From contig JAJEKV010000206.1 in NCBI GenBank assembly GCA_021234155.1, positions 250,001 to 314,000 of the forward strand: a stretch of DNA of 64,000 bases, given 5' to 3'. Both the position numbers and the translations under genes were made by a program. This document shows, one piece after another, positions 11,179-23,500 of this stretch; the first letter of the stretch is position 1, and each line of letters starts with the position of its first letter. Below the pieces are notes generated by a model, which made no database searches, was not told where the DNA came from, and saw only the letters and a list, made by a program, of their open reading frames with translations. This stretch comes from Isoetes taiwanensis. Its lineage: Eukaryota; Streptophyta; Lycopodiopsida; Isoetales; Isoetaceae.

Positions 11179-11792
11179 GTGGCAAAAGTGGTCCCAAACA
11201 TAGGGATCTATTGATTCATTAGCAAAGGTTTTGCTAAGTATGATTTTTGGCACATGGTACTCAAGGTTTTGAGTAAAGAAGAGTTCCTAACACTTAAATA
11301 AGTGATCAATTTTTTGGCATTTGAGTTGAGTAAAATCAAGTTAAAGTAATGTATTTGGCAAAGGGGTTCCCTTGCATGAGAACCACCATCTTTATTGTTA
11401 GCTGTTGACCTTTCTCTAAGATTAAAAAAGACTTTGATATTGCTTGCACTTTATTTTATGGACATCCGATACTAGCTTTTAGGTTGGTTTTGAACACCTC
11501 TTTGAGGTAAATAAATCCTAGTGTCATTTTTTCAGACTATATTCTGTCAATATATCGATACTGAACTTTATGCTATTACTTGGATAATTTGATTAAGTAA
11601 AAGTTTTTGCAAAGTAAAGCAAAATACATATCTGTAGTACAGTTGGAAAAAACAACAAAAATTGTTGCCAATGGTTATAGTAAATTGGCACATAAACAAG
11701 ATCTTAAACTATACATTATGGTACTAATGTTCATACTCCTGCTTTGTTATAACAGACACAAGTTAAAACTCGGGCTTTAAAACAAAAAAAAG
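11179..11792. other. Convergent spacer, right copy
   Basis: Counterpart of 1,962-2,581. It shows the same AT-rich sequence and no coding frame. Confidence 0.5.
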
Positions 11793-12666
11793 CTAAGACT
11801 TGGTCTTCCGAACGCGGTGTAGTGCAAGCACCTTCAGGATCTTCATATCCCACTCTAGTATGTTTCCATTATAAGTAAATTCAAGAACATCTCCAAGGGA
11901 TAAACCAAACAATTTCTTAAAAACTGTTTCCAACCCTCCTAGGCCTTTTCGCTACTTTTGGCCACGAGGGAACTCTTTTCGGTTTCTGGTCCAAGAATCT
12001 AATCGTATATCCCCTTGGTGAGCTGCGATGCTTGTTTTCATTCTCTAGTACCTAGTTATAATAAAAAAATCTCATCGAGAACCTTAACACAATGCATGGA
12101 ATTTAAATATAAATATACCAGGCCTCGGTTGATATTGGCTCTCAGTAGTGTGACACGAAAAGGTTTATGAGATGGTGGTTCATCTTCGTCAGAAGTGTCA
12201 TCATCGGATGTATCTAGTTCGCTACATTTGAGTGGTTCAGTAGCACCATGCTGATTTTGACACCATATTTGAGTCTTAGTAGGCTTCTTTGTGTTGGAAC
12301 TTCAAGTTGCGATTACCAATAGGTTTCACGCGATAGTTTCCATCGCAGATACGGCAAGGTTTAAGCGAGTCCCATGGTTAGACAAACTACATAAAAGTGC
12401 GGTCCCTTCTATCATGTTGTTTCCCTTGAAATGACTCCCCCGGTGAAGAATGTTCGCCCACGGTGGCTATATATGGAATACTCCTTCTGATTTGGTCCCA
12501 CACCAACAATATACTGATCTCGAGCGAGCAATACTCCCTCGGCTTCCTGAAAAATCTCGATTACGTTTAAAACCTATAAAGGAAATAGTCATAAAAGAAT
12601 GTATCAGAATTTTTTGCTCACCAGCAAATGACCGAACTTGACATCTACTAAAAACACTGTCGCCAT
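11793..12666 (-). CDS. B3-like domain protein, three exons (right unit)
   Basis: Same gene as at 2,582-3,470, with start at 12,666 and stop at 11,793. Both introns and the B3-like C-terminus are recognisable. Apparent indels against the left copy sit at CAG/CTG-like sites: 'aaccccctcctaggcagctt' on the left against 'aaccctcctaggcctttt' on the right, and differences around the Gly-Lys-Arg exon start. Conservation of both introns and the overall frame in two copies supports a real gene rather than a chance frame. Whether this copy is intact cannot be judged from the consensus. Confidence 0.55.
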
Positions 12667-14363
12667 AGCCGAAAATAGGAAGGAAATATGGACTTGGAAT
12701 GCTGAAAGGCGGCTTCGGCCAGGAAATAGCTTATAAAATGAAGATTTATTGGGATTTAACGTAATTATGATATATCTACTCTATTATTGCTGGTGTAAGG
12801 CCTATTTGACGGCTCTAATTATTACATGCCTAGGATAGCAGCTATTACATGCTTGGCATAAGGGCTCGAGGTTATCTATCTGGAACCGTAACAAAAATTG
12901 GTTTATATCCTTAATTAATTTGAATCCAGTTATTTGGGTATAATATTATGTTCCTCCTTAGCTATTTCATGGTATTCTATGATTTATAAGCATTATTCGA
13001 CACTACTCTTTGTAACCTCAACCAATTCTTGGTTTTCACTAATACCCTTAGAGTTTTTTTACGGGCGGTGTGAGGAGGGTCCCTTTGCTAGCAAAGGGAT
13101 CCTCCAATCCTTTTGCTAACATTTGGGACCTTATCTGCCTTCAGGTAGGAGGTAGGATATATATATATATATATATACACAATCTTAATCTAGTTATTAG
13201 CCTTAGTTCCCTCTAAGTCTTATGTCCCATCATATAATCCAAGGGTTTGTATTATCTTGGTGGTAATAATGGTATATGGACAAATTACTTGGTCATATAA
13301 ATGCTGGGGATACCTTGTTTAAGTTAAGGGGATCAATCTATCTCTATGGCTTTGGAAATTGAAACAAATTGTTGGCATGAACTTGTACCCTTGAAATAAT
13401 AATTTAACCCATGTATCAAATGAAAAAGTTGTTGTTTTTGGGCTTGAATGTATTTCTCAGTAAATACTTCGTTTTGAATGTGGTCGTGGTCCCACACTAG
13501 TAGTGGACATAATTTAGATTGATTTAGATGATGGTAATTTGTTGCCACTTGATCATCTTGTGATATATAAAATACTAGGTAGCTTGATAATCTTGGGTTT
13601 TGTTGATGTCTAAGTTTCTTGAGGCATCTAAGGCTTTTTCCTATCAAATACAGGTTGAAATGTGGAACATGTGCATAATATTAGTATTATAGCAATTGGT
13701 AAAGGTTGGTATGTAGTTTTTAATGTTGAGCATGATATTGCTATGCCATAGGGTAATCATTTGGAAGTCATTTGAAAATCCTTTGTATAGGATTGAGTAA
13801 GGCTGGTATTATGCATGTAAACCTTGGGATAGGAAATAAAAATATTCTAACTAGAGCTTGTGAATAGAATTTGATACTTCTTTAGACACATTGTTATAAT
13901 GATCCTAATTTGTTGTGAAATAAAGAGGAGTGGATTAACCTAAGGTTTTATTAATATTTGCTGGCTGATGCAGGGATAAGTAATTAACCAGAAATTGTTT
14001 ACATAAAATTTACTTATGCCTACCATAACATATAAGTATACTGTTTTTGTGCATGAGGCCTTTAGGTTTGATTTAATTTGTTGAGTATGTGGATGGAGGC
14101 CACAAGTAACATAGTCTTAAGGAACATTGGTAATTGTTGGAATAGGTAGGTGGGTAGCATCATTGGACATGAGCAGATGAACTATTGGATTAATTGTTGT
14201 AAAACAAAAATAGACCATTTTAGGTCAATTTGTCTTTGGTACACAAACCATAGTATAGGGTCGAAAATAAATTTATATGTCAACACTTATGGGCTATTTC
14301 TTTATTTTATTATTTTTTATTATCTTTATTCATTATCACGGTGATATGTGGTATATAAAAAAA
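12667..14363. other. Intergenic spacer, right copy
   Basis: Counterpart of 3,471-5,174. It includes the 32-bp palindrome at 13,074-13,105 and the TA run at 13,157-13,177. No coding frame was recognised. Confidence 0.6.
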
Positions 14364-14648
14364 AAACCCTAATATCGGCTACAAACCCTAACGATGGAGC
14401 TCGAAGATGCTTTTGACGGATGGCGGTAGGGCGGATCCCTAAGCATTGATTGATCGGACAATTTTATTTTGAAATATGGTTGATCATCAACATGCAAAAT
14501 TTCTGCCACAAAGTTTTCGTGACAGAGTGTTAGTGTAACGGTTTTGGGTTTATCTTGCTTTACCTAAGTAGTCTTGTAATTGTTAGGTAAACTTGGATTG
14601 ATTAATCGATGATTATGGCCTAATCGCCGATGGATTGAACTATAAATA
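14364..14648 (+). promoter_or_regulatory. Promoter region of the next RT gene copy
   Basis: Telo-boxes at 14,364-14,372 and 14,383-14,391, and TATAAATA at 14,641-14,648, match the left promoter in order and spacing. The conservation of these elements in an otherwise non-coding stretch is expected from recency alone and does not by itself show function. Confidence 0.5.
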
Positions 14649-14680
14649 TTTGGGTTCCTTTAATGTAAAACCCCGGAGAC

Positions 14681-16316
14681 ATGAGTAAGGCAGGCGACAC
14701 GAGGGATTACAAATAAGGGGCGGACAAGGGCAAAGCTCATAGAATTCCTTAGAAGAAATGGTTTGGAGCACGCTAGTCCCCAACCTTCCAAAGCACAATT
14801 GGTTGAGCTCTCAGAGGGCAAATGGCCTTGATCCTAACAGGGGCCAAGAATGATTCGGCATTGTTAAGTTTCTCCCAAGCTTAAACCCATGTGTGAGCGT
14901 CCCCAATGTCTCCAATGTCTCAAAAGTTCCGTGATACCTCCCGCAAAGATTGTGGAGATGGTAGCCGATACTGAGAAATGTGAAGAAGATATCGATTGTG
15001 ATGTCCAAGCCGAATCAGGTTCCCCTTCTTGGTTATTTGGTGTTGAATTTTGCATTTCCTCTGCTGAATTTATTGCTTACCTTTTTTGTTAACTTATTGC
15101 TTGATTGTCATTCTCCTATCATTTAAGTTAAATATTACTTATTCCTATGAGATGGAGTAAAGTTTAGTTTATATCCACTGGCATTCTTTGAAGGTTATAC
15201 ATAGCATGTGGTTAAAATCTTAGCCCATATTCTAAGCCTTATAATCTGTCTTTTAAAATCGCGACAAAGTATACCCAAAGATTTGATGGAATTTAGGCTT
15301 TACAATTGGTTTAATTTTAACTTATATCCGCCTTTATTAAATACATGTTTTGTGGTATGATCCTAGGTCCACTTAGTGTGGTGTAAATCTTCTTTGAAAA
15401 GCCCTTGTTTAATCATTGGATAATTTTGTTATTAATTAATTATCCTATATGATAGCAGATTTGTAACTTTGTCATGTTAATGTTGTTTTTCGCTTAGATC
15501 GAGATAGGTTGGTAAACTCCTTTCTTTAAATTCATTACTATTTGGATCTCTAATCCTTTCCTATGACTATTTAACTAATATTCTCTATTACGTGGGTAAA
15601 AGGCGAGAAATGCCAAGAGAGTTCATTGCTTACCCGCTAGGTGAGTGTTTCTTACCCTCTTTTGGCTAATTAATGCTATTTCTTTGTGTAACAAACCTCT
15701 CTTCTCCTGCATTGTTATTTTGCATGATGATTGAAGATGGTAACTGGCTGATGAACGATTTTTTATAAACCATTGTATGTGAGTTTTTTTATATTACATA
15801 ATTGGATGGTAAGAAATTACCTTAACTATATTTCAGGTTATTCCTTGTGATGGATATATTTGACTTATCTGCAGTAATGGAAAATTCCTTTTCTTACAAA
15901 TGGTTGGTCTAAATTTGGATTATAAGATCTGGTTGGAAAATTGTAGTGGTCTTAATCATGAATACATAAATAATAAAATTATTACCTAACCTATAAGTGG
16001 CATTATTTGTGCTTAAACTTCTTCATAAATTAATGTATTGAATTATTCATAATAGGTTTGGGTTTTGAATGGTTTTATTTATGGATATGGCAGTATCTAT
16101 TAGCTGTTATTACTTCAACATTGAAAGGTTTGCATAGAATTCTTTTGGCAGAACTTTTTATGGCTTGAATATGGGAAATATGGTTATAAAATTTTCAGTC
16201 CCAGGACCTCTATGGTTTCCCTTTTTAGGGTTCAATAAATTCAGGTGTCCTATTTAGTTAGTATAGGGCTCCGTGGATGTCTAGTTAATACAAAAGGTCT
16301 TGGCTAGGCCGGTCTA
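14681..16316 (+). pseudogene. Truncated RT gene: exon 1 and part of intron 1
   Basis: This copy has the ATG at 14,681, the SAP-like stretch and the acidic patch near 14,960-15,010, then intron sequence to 16,316, where the unit is cut. Exon 2 and the RT domain are absent, so it cannot encode the enzyme. In exon 1, 'gaggctgacactgagggc' of the left copy reads 'caggcgacacgaggga' here, again at CTG sites. Confidence 0.75.
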
Positions 16317-16575
16317 TATATATACTGCTTTTTAAATGTTGAATTAGAAGAAGAGGTGTATATGAGATATGCTCTGGGATATAAGAAAGTAAAGAGAAAG
16401 ATTTCAAAGACAATGGTATAAACATATATACAATTATTTAAAAGAACAAGGGTTTGAAACGCTTAGGAATGATGGAAATGTATATATTCTAAGAAAGGGA
16501 AGCGAGTTCTGTATAATGGCTATTTATGTTGATGATTGTGTGCTGGCTGCAAGCAATGTGAAGATCTTAAAACAA
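16317..16575 (+). mobile_element. Ty1/copia reverse transcriptase fragment
   Basis: Translation shows AFLNVELEEEVYMR followed, after a frameshift, by QWYKHIYNYLKEQGFE and then FCIMAIYVDDCVLAA. These are the copia RT blocks around the YVDD active site. The piece is internally deleted, frameshifted and lacks the rest of pol and LTRs. It abuts the truncated tandem unit directly. Confidence 0.85.
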
Positions 16576-16599
16576 GCAGGCTCTATGAAACCTGCTTAG

Positions 16600-18080
16600 C
16601 TCGAATGCCACCATTAGGATGAGCTATCAGTAGTAGTGTTGGAGTCCGCCAAGGGTGTCCACTCCCACCCATGTTGTTTGGATTGTAATGATCGGCTCGA
16701 GGACAAGCTTACACAGCATGGAGGTGGAGGGGCTAGGCTTGCTCACCATATCATCTGGCAGCTGATATATACGAATGGATGACGTGGACCTCTTAGCTTA
16801 CACTCTAGCGAGTATGCAGCAGCATCTGCATACACTGAGTACTTCCTATCAGGCCACTAGAATGTGCATCAATTTGGTAGAAAGTCAAGGTGCTTTTTAT
16901 GTCGTAATCGAGGTAATGGAGACATCCTTGATTCACTTATTAAGGTTAAGATGTGGAAGTAGTGCAAACGTACAAGTACTTGAAAGTGATAGTTCACAAC
17001 TACCACCTATTGGGATGCTTGTATTAGGCAACCGGTGACGGCGGGCTGGAAGGCTTTCTATGCATTGCAGAATAACTGTCCCATAGCATAGCCTTACAAC
17101 TGGTCACATCATTTGCACTTGTTCGAGGTGTTGGTAGAGCCGACGCTTCTTTAAGTATGAGAGCCAGTGATGCCACTTTGGAGGACTTGGATCGGGTACA
17201 GAAAGCTTTACTGACTCGAGCACTTGAGAGTCAAACTCAATGGTCTCTTATCAAAGTCTTCTGCAAGGCATCGGGTTCCTATACCTTTTCAAGAATTATT
17301 TTGGAACTTTACATAACATATTATCAGAAGGTGGTAAACATGGGAAACTCACGCCTTTCAAACCTCACCCACACAATAATCATGAGGAAATGAGCCATCT
17401 GATTTTCTAGATTCAATGTGCGGGAACATAGGTGCAAATAGATGCATAACAATGAGGATCACAATCCTCTGAAATAGTATCTGGGCACATGATTCCTAGG
17501 TAAGCTTTGGGAGCTGGTTAAGACATCGCATGAAAAAAACCAGATTAATCCCATGCTTGCCAAGGGTCCACAGCAGTATCTGTTAATGCATTTACCCATG
17601 AAAAGGTGTAGAACGATTGCGTCCACTTGCGCAAGAGCACAAGCCTGAAAATTGAGACTGGTAGATGGGCCCGGGAAGAGCGAGAAAACAAGGTTTGTCA
17701 ATGCTCCAACTGGTAAGTCATTGAAATGAGTGTCACACTCTTCAGACTTGCCCAGCATTTGCATCTACCTCGGCACGATATGTCGGGTTGGTTACACCTA
17801 ACCAATTGCTATGTATGATGATAAACACGCCTTCAGTAGAGGCACTGGCCCCCTATATTTAGGAGGTGCTAGGCATGCGGGTTCAATTGTGCCCCTGATC
17901 ACTACACTGACATGTACAAACATACAGTTCATCAACAAGCTTATTACTGCTAAAAAAATAATAATAATAATCTTGGACAATATCAGACCAATAGTTCTTT
18001 GTTTGTTTATTGGATCTATGGGCCATTTCATATTCGTAGACAATAAAAACAAACTCAAATCAATTCAATTTTATTTCCTG
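16600..18080 (+). mobile_element. LINE (non-LTR retrotransposon) 3' half, decayed
   Basis: RT motif GVRQGCPL is near 16,640, DDVDLLAYTLASMQQHL near 16,780, and a C-terminal Cys-rich block (LKIETGRWAREER .. KVCQCSNW .. LFRLAQH) near 17,640-17,765. The 3' UTR near 17,990-18,075 resembles the ends of other LINE copies in the window ('atgggcc .. gtagacaataaaaa'). Several stops and shifts are present. It is the same family as the minus-strand LINE at 56,840-59,130. Plus-strand order RT, Cys block, UTR is intact. Confidence 0.8.
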
Positions 18081-18129
18081 TAATGAGAATGGAAACTTAT
18101 TTTCCCCGGTATAAACTAAGATAGCCTCG

Positions 18130-18990
18130 TTAATTATATACTTATTTTCCTCGGTATATGCTTGTTATAAACTGACCAATTCCAAAGAGCAACCAAAACG
18201 TGTTATGATATTTTCATATAAAAATATGGCCACATTATTAGCCATATCTTCCATAAACGCGCGTGCCTCTACCCGCTTGGTAACGTAGTTAGTACAAACT
18301 AAAATAATACTTATTTCCAGTATACATAGCAGATGGCTTAATTGGTTCTACAAAATCGATTTCCCACTTTTCTAAAGGCAAGATAGGCATTATTGGATGC
18401 AAAGGCATAACATCTTTTTTAGAAGTCTTTTCCATCCTTTGACATACATCACAATGTCTAACATATTTCCTGACATCAGCATGCAATTTAGGCCACCATA
18501 ACCCAGCTTAAAGAATTTCTTTAATAGTAGTATATGTAGAGAAATACCCACCACTAGGCCCATCATGACATGAATGCAACATAGTTCCAATTTCATGCGG
18601 CATTATGCATCATCTCAACACATTATCATGACCTAATTTATATAATTGACCGCAACACGTGTATATGGATTTGATTGAATTATTAAGCGTCTTTTACTAA
18701 CATCACTCCCTGAGTATGTCTCTGCAAGCTGATTTTCTCTGATAACAAAAAGAAAATCCAGAGCCTTCTGACTCATGTAACTCGTGCTCCTTTTCAGCCA
18801 TAGTTTGAAGCTGTTCTAGCTGCCATTCAAGCATATTCTTGTTGATGCTCTAAGAAATAGCTATGGAAGACAAAGAACAATCAAAACCCAATGTATTTGT
18901 CCGCCATAACCTGTATCACATCAAATTTCGTCTCAAGAGAAATATACAATATACCATTCTATTCCGTTGCAGTTGATAAGAGGCGGATTT
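18130..18990 (-). mobile_element. Ty3/gypsy integrase remnant
   Basis: Minus-strand translation gives HDGPSGGYF, then WWPKLHADVRKYVRHCDVC QRM (the zinc-binding HHCC region, with the second His replaced by Tyr), LEKWEIDFVEPIKP, and after a shift YVTKRVEARAFM and FLYENIITRFGCSLELVS. These are typical of gypsy integrase cores. Upstream (18,650-18,990) is a degraded RNase H-integrase linker. Stops and frameshifts show it is dead. Confidence 0.85.
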
Positions 18991-19637
18991 TCTTCATCCA
19001 AGGGGGAAGAAAAAGGATCGCCTATATGCAAAAATGCACATTGAAATAGAATAGAATAGAATAGAAAAAATATCAAAGAAGTCCGCTTCTATAAGAAGCG
19101 AAGTATCCTACTCCAGCAAATCCAAAGCTTGAGAGCTCCACAGCAGAAGGAAAATAGCGCCAAAGAAACTGAAGAGGGCTTCCGGCTCTACGATAGGTAT
19201 CTGTGCCAGAAAATCGTGTGCTAGGCGGCAACAGATTATGACGACTTAGATTCTTCTGGCTGAGCAGGGAGGGCATCTCTAATATTCGGCCAGAGCTCAA
19301 AACAGGCCCTTCTAATATTCGCCATCTCTAATCTCAGAACAAAGGTTTTTAGGGTCCTCAGGTCGCGATCTCCTATGGTAACACCGGATCTGCACCCTAC
19401 CCTTCTGTAATTGCCTAAGAAACTAGAGCTCTAGTAGAACAGCGACATCACAATATGTCGGTGCAGGGCACAACCTTCAAACGATGGCAATGAATGGTAA
19501 AGAACAGATGATGCAGATTGGAGTGGATGGTTGGGATTGCTGCCTTGGTGACACGATTCCAAGGCATCAACGTAGCACAATTATATATGTCTTGATATTA
19601 AAATAAGACGTCTTATTTTCTTTGGTTTTCCACTAGC
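18991..19637. other. Unassigned region with short GAATA run
   Basis: A short (ATAGA) run at 19,044-19,066 resembles the pentamer tails of LINEs in this window. The rest shows no recognisable gene. A stretch near 19,080-19,110 carries the inverted phrase 'cgcttctataagaagcg'. Confidence 0.4.
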
Positions 19638-19815
19638 ATTTTTGGGTTGCCCCTAGGGGGGCAAGCCCTTGTTTATGTGGGTGTATGGCATATTCCAAGT
19701 ATATGCTAGTATATACTAGGAATATGCTAATGACTGCTAAAAACTTGCTATGGAGGGTAAACTGGCGGTGGTCGCCGTTGTTGGGCAGCGACTTTGAAAC
19801 TGGCTAACCGGTTTA
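19638..19815 (+). repeat. Module M, copy 1
   Basis: It starts TTTTTGGGTTGCCCCTAGGGGGG, in which TTGCCCC/GGGGCAA is an inverted repeat, and ends AACTGGCTAACCGG. It is homologous over its whole length to 24,293-24,475. The captured Ecdysoneless frame starts five bases later at 19,820. Several CAG sites of copy 2 read as CG here. Confidence 0.85.
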
Positions 19816-19819
19816 ACAG

Positions 19820-21060
19820 ATGGAGTCTTCCACGGCAATGGACGCTGTTCTATACGCTCTGTGCCCTGATTTTGTAGTAAGTAACAGCCTCCCAGAAATT
19901 GACGTCCTTTCTCGACTCTCAGACCTTCGGCAGGTATGCCTTGAAGCAGTTTCGAGTATCGCATCTTCTTACATTTGGCAGCATCAGGCTTTTGATTTGG
20001 AAATAGCTATTAAAACCCCTTCATCACATTTTGAACTATCTATTAAAGATTGGAAACACGAAGATGATCGTAAGTAGGAGGCTAGGTCTTGGATAAGTTG
20101 TCCTTGCTGTATGGCAAGGTGAAATATGGATATAACATAGAGGATGAATGGTTTGTGGCCCATTTGTTGTATGAAATTTCTAGAAGGGTTGCAAGTATAT
20201 CAATTCAGGTGTGGGATTGGGGATGGGCATTTTTGTTGATTGAAGTGCATATAGTATACCTAGGTGGCTAAAACCCGAGAACATCACAAATCGTGATATT
20301 TATTAGAAGAGGCTGCCTTCTCATCTTGCCGTTACCAAAATCACCAAAGATAGATCTTTTGTCGCATGTGAAACCTTCTCTCGAGAGGTGCTCTGCAGGT
20401 TCTAGTTGAAGGGGAAATTGCTACTAAAAGCGCCAGATGGTGTCCAGGAGGCTATAAACAGAAGACTGAAAGGATATCCTGGAAAAGCAAGGCTTAATAT
20501 GCATCACATAAGATGCTAGGGTTCCACTACCAGTTGCACAATTATTGAAACACGAGCCTCAATTAGTTGCATTGGGTGGATGCCTTCGATAACGAGGATA
20601 TTGATGCCATGAAAGCGACTTCTTGCATGAAGAAGTTTTGACATTTGGCCCCTTAAAGTGAACCGTAAAATGGTCCTTTCTGCTGGTATACATGTCTAGA
20701 GTGTACAACTTATGCAGCAATTGTTGCAAGCTCCGAAATGCTATCCAATACCACCATTCTCTTTTGAATATCAGGAAGCTGAGATTGGGATGAAGCTGGC
20801 ATGTGGATTTGAGATGGCATATGCAGAATGTTCTTGAATCTTGATTTTGCAGTACCGCCATGCATGCACCAGTGAGATGTATTGGTGATATACTTGCTCT
20901 GCCATATTCGGTCAACGACTTTGCTGGATTAGGCAATTCAAATAGTAATGATGATTCGTGGATGCATAATGAGGAGCAGGAACTTACTGAAGCCATGGAC
21001 GAAAAGGCAAAGGAGATTGATGCTTATGAGGCAAAGAAAGCAGCTTAAAAAGAAGAATCT
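19820..21060 (+). pseudogene. Ecdysoneless/SGT1-like (ECD) processed pseudogene
   Basis: Translation fragments in order match the ECD family (yeast-suppressor SGT1-like; linked to transcription and splicing in animals and fungi): DAVLYALCPDFVVSN, SYIWQHQAFDLE, then DEWFVAHLLYEISRR and IQVWDW, FIRRGCLLILPLP, RVPLPVAQLLKHEP, QQLLQAPKCYPIPP, EIGMKLACGFEMAY, and APVRCIGDILALP .. DDSWMHNEEQEL. The order is that of the family N-terminal two thirds and no introns interrupt it, which suggests a cDNA copy. Multiple stops and frameshifts are present. It directly follows module M. The C-terminal third was not recognised. Confidence 0.75.
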
Positions 21061-22084
21061 CACATCTGAAGAGTGCAGGTAATATTTGATTTAGCATTGT
21101 CTTTACCTTCAGACTTAAAGAAGCTGCTGCTCAATTTCGAGATGACATTGCAGTTATTCCAAATGATACTGAGGAAGTATGTGAGACTGGCATGCAAAGT
21201 GAAGAATGCTGCAAAACTTAGGATATGCATATGAAGGCTTTAGACTTCGTGGTAGGTCTAATAGAAGCCACAGACTTAGATTGTTTTGAGGTTGGAAAAA
21301 GCTTGACAATAGAGTATCAAAACTATGTCTTGCGATTTTTAAAAGCGCAACAAGAATTTTAAACTTGACTTATCACTGTTCATAGAGATAGCGGAAGACT
21401 GGCCTAGCATTCCCATTCGCTTGTAAAGTTTCCAAGTGACAAGGAACTACTTGAACATCTTTACGACAAAAGTAGGAAGCGGTACCCTAAAAACCTCATC
21501 CATTTATTGATGAATTCATTCCTACTTTAAGCTTTGAAGATGGGATCCGCTATACTCACCCCCGAGAAGTTGCCGTAATTAACTCTCCTTTTTCATGTCA
21601 GACTCAAAGAACTATCATTCATATAATTTGCCGGTTGTGCAACATATTGGCTTAAGGTGTAGTAAATTATGAATCTAAAGCTGGTGGCTTTACAGAGTTT
21701 GTGTGCATATCCGCTATTGCAAGCTTATGGTCATTGTCAATTTGTATATGAGGCTATCTCGAACTATGACTTTGTTAGTATATCGTTGTGATGGAATTTT
21801 CATCGTCCCCGCTAATGCATACAATAACCTGGTACATGTAAACACCGAAAAAATACAAAAGGATAGTGAAAATGCATCCAAAACACGCCGGCACAAAACT
21901 GGAAAAACTAGAGCTGTTGTGGAAAATGGGATACAAAGACGGGTACAAGAAGATCATGGTGCTTTTTATACAGGTTTTGCAAAAAAACATGAAGCCTAAG
22001 AAAACTTGTTGGTGATGCATCAATATCACATTGATAAACATGAAGAGGAAGGAGAGGGGGAACTGGTTGGATCAAAGATATTTT
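21061..22084. other. Unassigned link between two captured gene pieces
   Basis: Degraded sequence possibly continuing the Ecdysoneless copy, followed by a 98-codon frame at 21,703-21,999 that I cannot assign. No family motifs were recognised. Confidence 0.35.
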
Positions 22085-23500
22085 ACGGACTCAACCCAAA
22101 CGCCATGATACCGCCAAACAAAGTGAGGCGTGCTTTGGAATTGGGAGTGAACGTGAAAATTATAACTGGAGACCAGCTTGCTATTGGTAAGGAAACAGGT
22201 CGTCATCTTGGAATGGGTACCAATATGTATCCAGCATTAGCACTTTTTTCAAATCAACATGATGCCAATCTTGTAGGAATGGATGAGGGTGAACTGCTTG
22301 AGCAAGCTGGATGGGTTTTTGCGTGTCTTTTCCCCCGAGCACAAGTACAATATTGTAAAAACGTTTGCAAGAACGAAAAACATATCTGTGGCATGACAGG
22401 AGATGGAGTAAACGATGCACCAGCATTAAAGAAAGCAGACATTGGAATTGCCGTTGCAGATGCAACAGATGCAGCCCGAAATGCGGCTGACATTGTGTTG
22501 ACACAACCAGGATTGAGTGTTATAATTCATGTTATCCTTACAAGTCGATGTATATTCCAGCGAATGAAGAACTATACAATTTATGCTGTGTCTATAACAG
22601 TTTGTATTGTACTAGGATTCTTGTTGCTGGCACTAATATGGAAATTCGAGTTTTCTCCTTTTATGGTTCTCATCATTGCCATGCTTAATGATGGCACCAT
22701 CATGACTATTTCAAAAGACAGGGTAAAGCCTTTTAAAATGCCGGACAGTTGGAAACTACGTGCTATTTGTATAAGGCATGTGCTTGGGAGGATATCTTGC
22801 CTTAATGACCATAATATTTTTTCCGGCTCGTCATGATACACATTTTTTTTGAACATCATTTCAAAGTGCAACCGAATTGCTCATGATAAGAGGCAAGAGA
22901 CAGTACCGGCATCATATACCCGCAAGTGAGCATTGTGAGCCGGGCACTTATATTTGTTACAAGGTCACAAGGATGATCTTTTATTGGGAGACCGGGAACT
23001 ATGCTTGTAGTCGCTTTTGGCGATAGCACGCTTAGTTGCAACTCTTATTGCGCTTTATGCCCACCGGCCGCTTGCGTAAATACGTGGTTGTGGTTGGGGT
23101 CGGGCATGCATTGTATGGTTGTATAACATAGTGTGGTATTTACCATTGGATATCATAAAGTTCACTATAAGATACATATTGAGTGGATCAGCTTGGGATC
23201 TTGTGATAGAAAGGAAGATTGCTTTTACCATAAAAGAAAAACTATGGGCGTGAAGCACGCCGGGCCCAAGGCAGCCCATTGCCGGGGATGCCAAATTTGA
23301 AGCACCAACCGTTCCCAAACACCATTTCACTTATCGGGCTGTGGTGATCGTGATCTCTCCCGAAAAAGCAAAATGGCGGGCAGAGATGGCAAGGTTAAAA
23401 GACATTCACGCACTTAAAGCACATGTTGATGTGGTCGCATAAAGTTGAAAGGTTTGGATGACATAGCTATTCAACAATCTTACACCATATGACGAAATTG
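22085..23500 (+). pseudogene. Plasma-membrane P-type H+-ATPase processed pseudogene
   Basis: An open stretch to 22,836 shows [52 protein letters not shown] and [10 protein letters not shown] .. [21 protein letters not shown]. These are the P-domain hinge and the M4-M6 region of plant proton pumps. After 22,860, other frames give VSIVSRALIFVTRS-like, FIERPGTMLVV, and finally ARLKDIHALKAHVDVV near 23,390-23,440, the C-terminal regulatory helix. The N-terminal half, including the DKTGT phosphorylation site, is missing. No introns are present. Breaks after 22,870 coincide with expected CAG/CTG codons that read as CG, so part of the decay may be artefact; the missing half is not. Confidence 0.9.

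Larger units (their letters stand above)
9205..16316 (+). repeat. Right copy of the 9.2-kb tandem unit
   Basis: This is the homologue of 1-7,121, with the same gene order and spacing. It ends at 16,316 within 'ggtctatata', after which the sequence becomes copia RT. The left copy continues past the equivalent point into the RT gene's intron and exon 2. Confidence 0.95.

Noticed and set aside
19621-19660. Helitron 3' end on the minus strand (hairpin followed by CTAG)
   Set aside because: Copy 1 fits (TTGCC..GGCAA hairpin, then CTAG), but the homologous copy at 24,293 lacks CTRR after the hairpin, and the captured genes are intronless, which is unlike Helitron capture of genomic DNA.
22006-22836. 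Functional H+-ATPase gene
   Set aside because: The N-terminal half with the phosphorylated Asp motif is missing, so even with corrected frames it cannot be a working pump.
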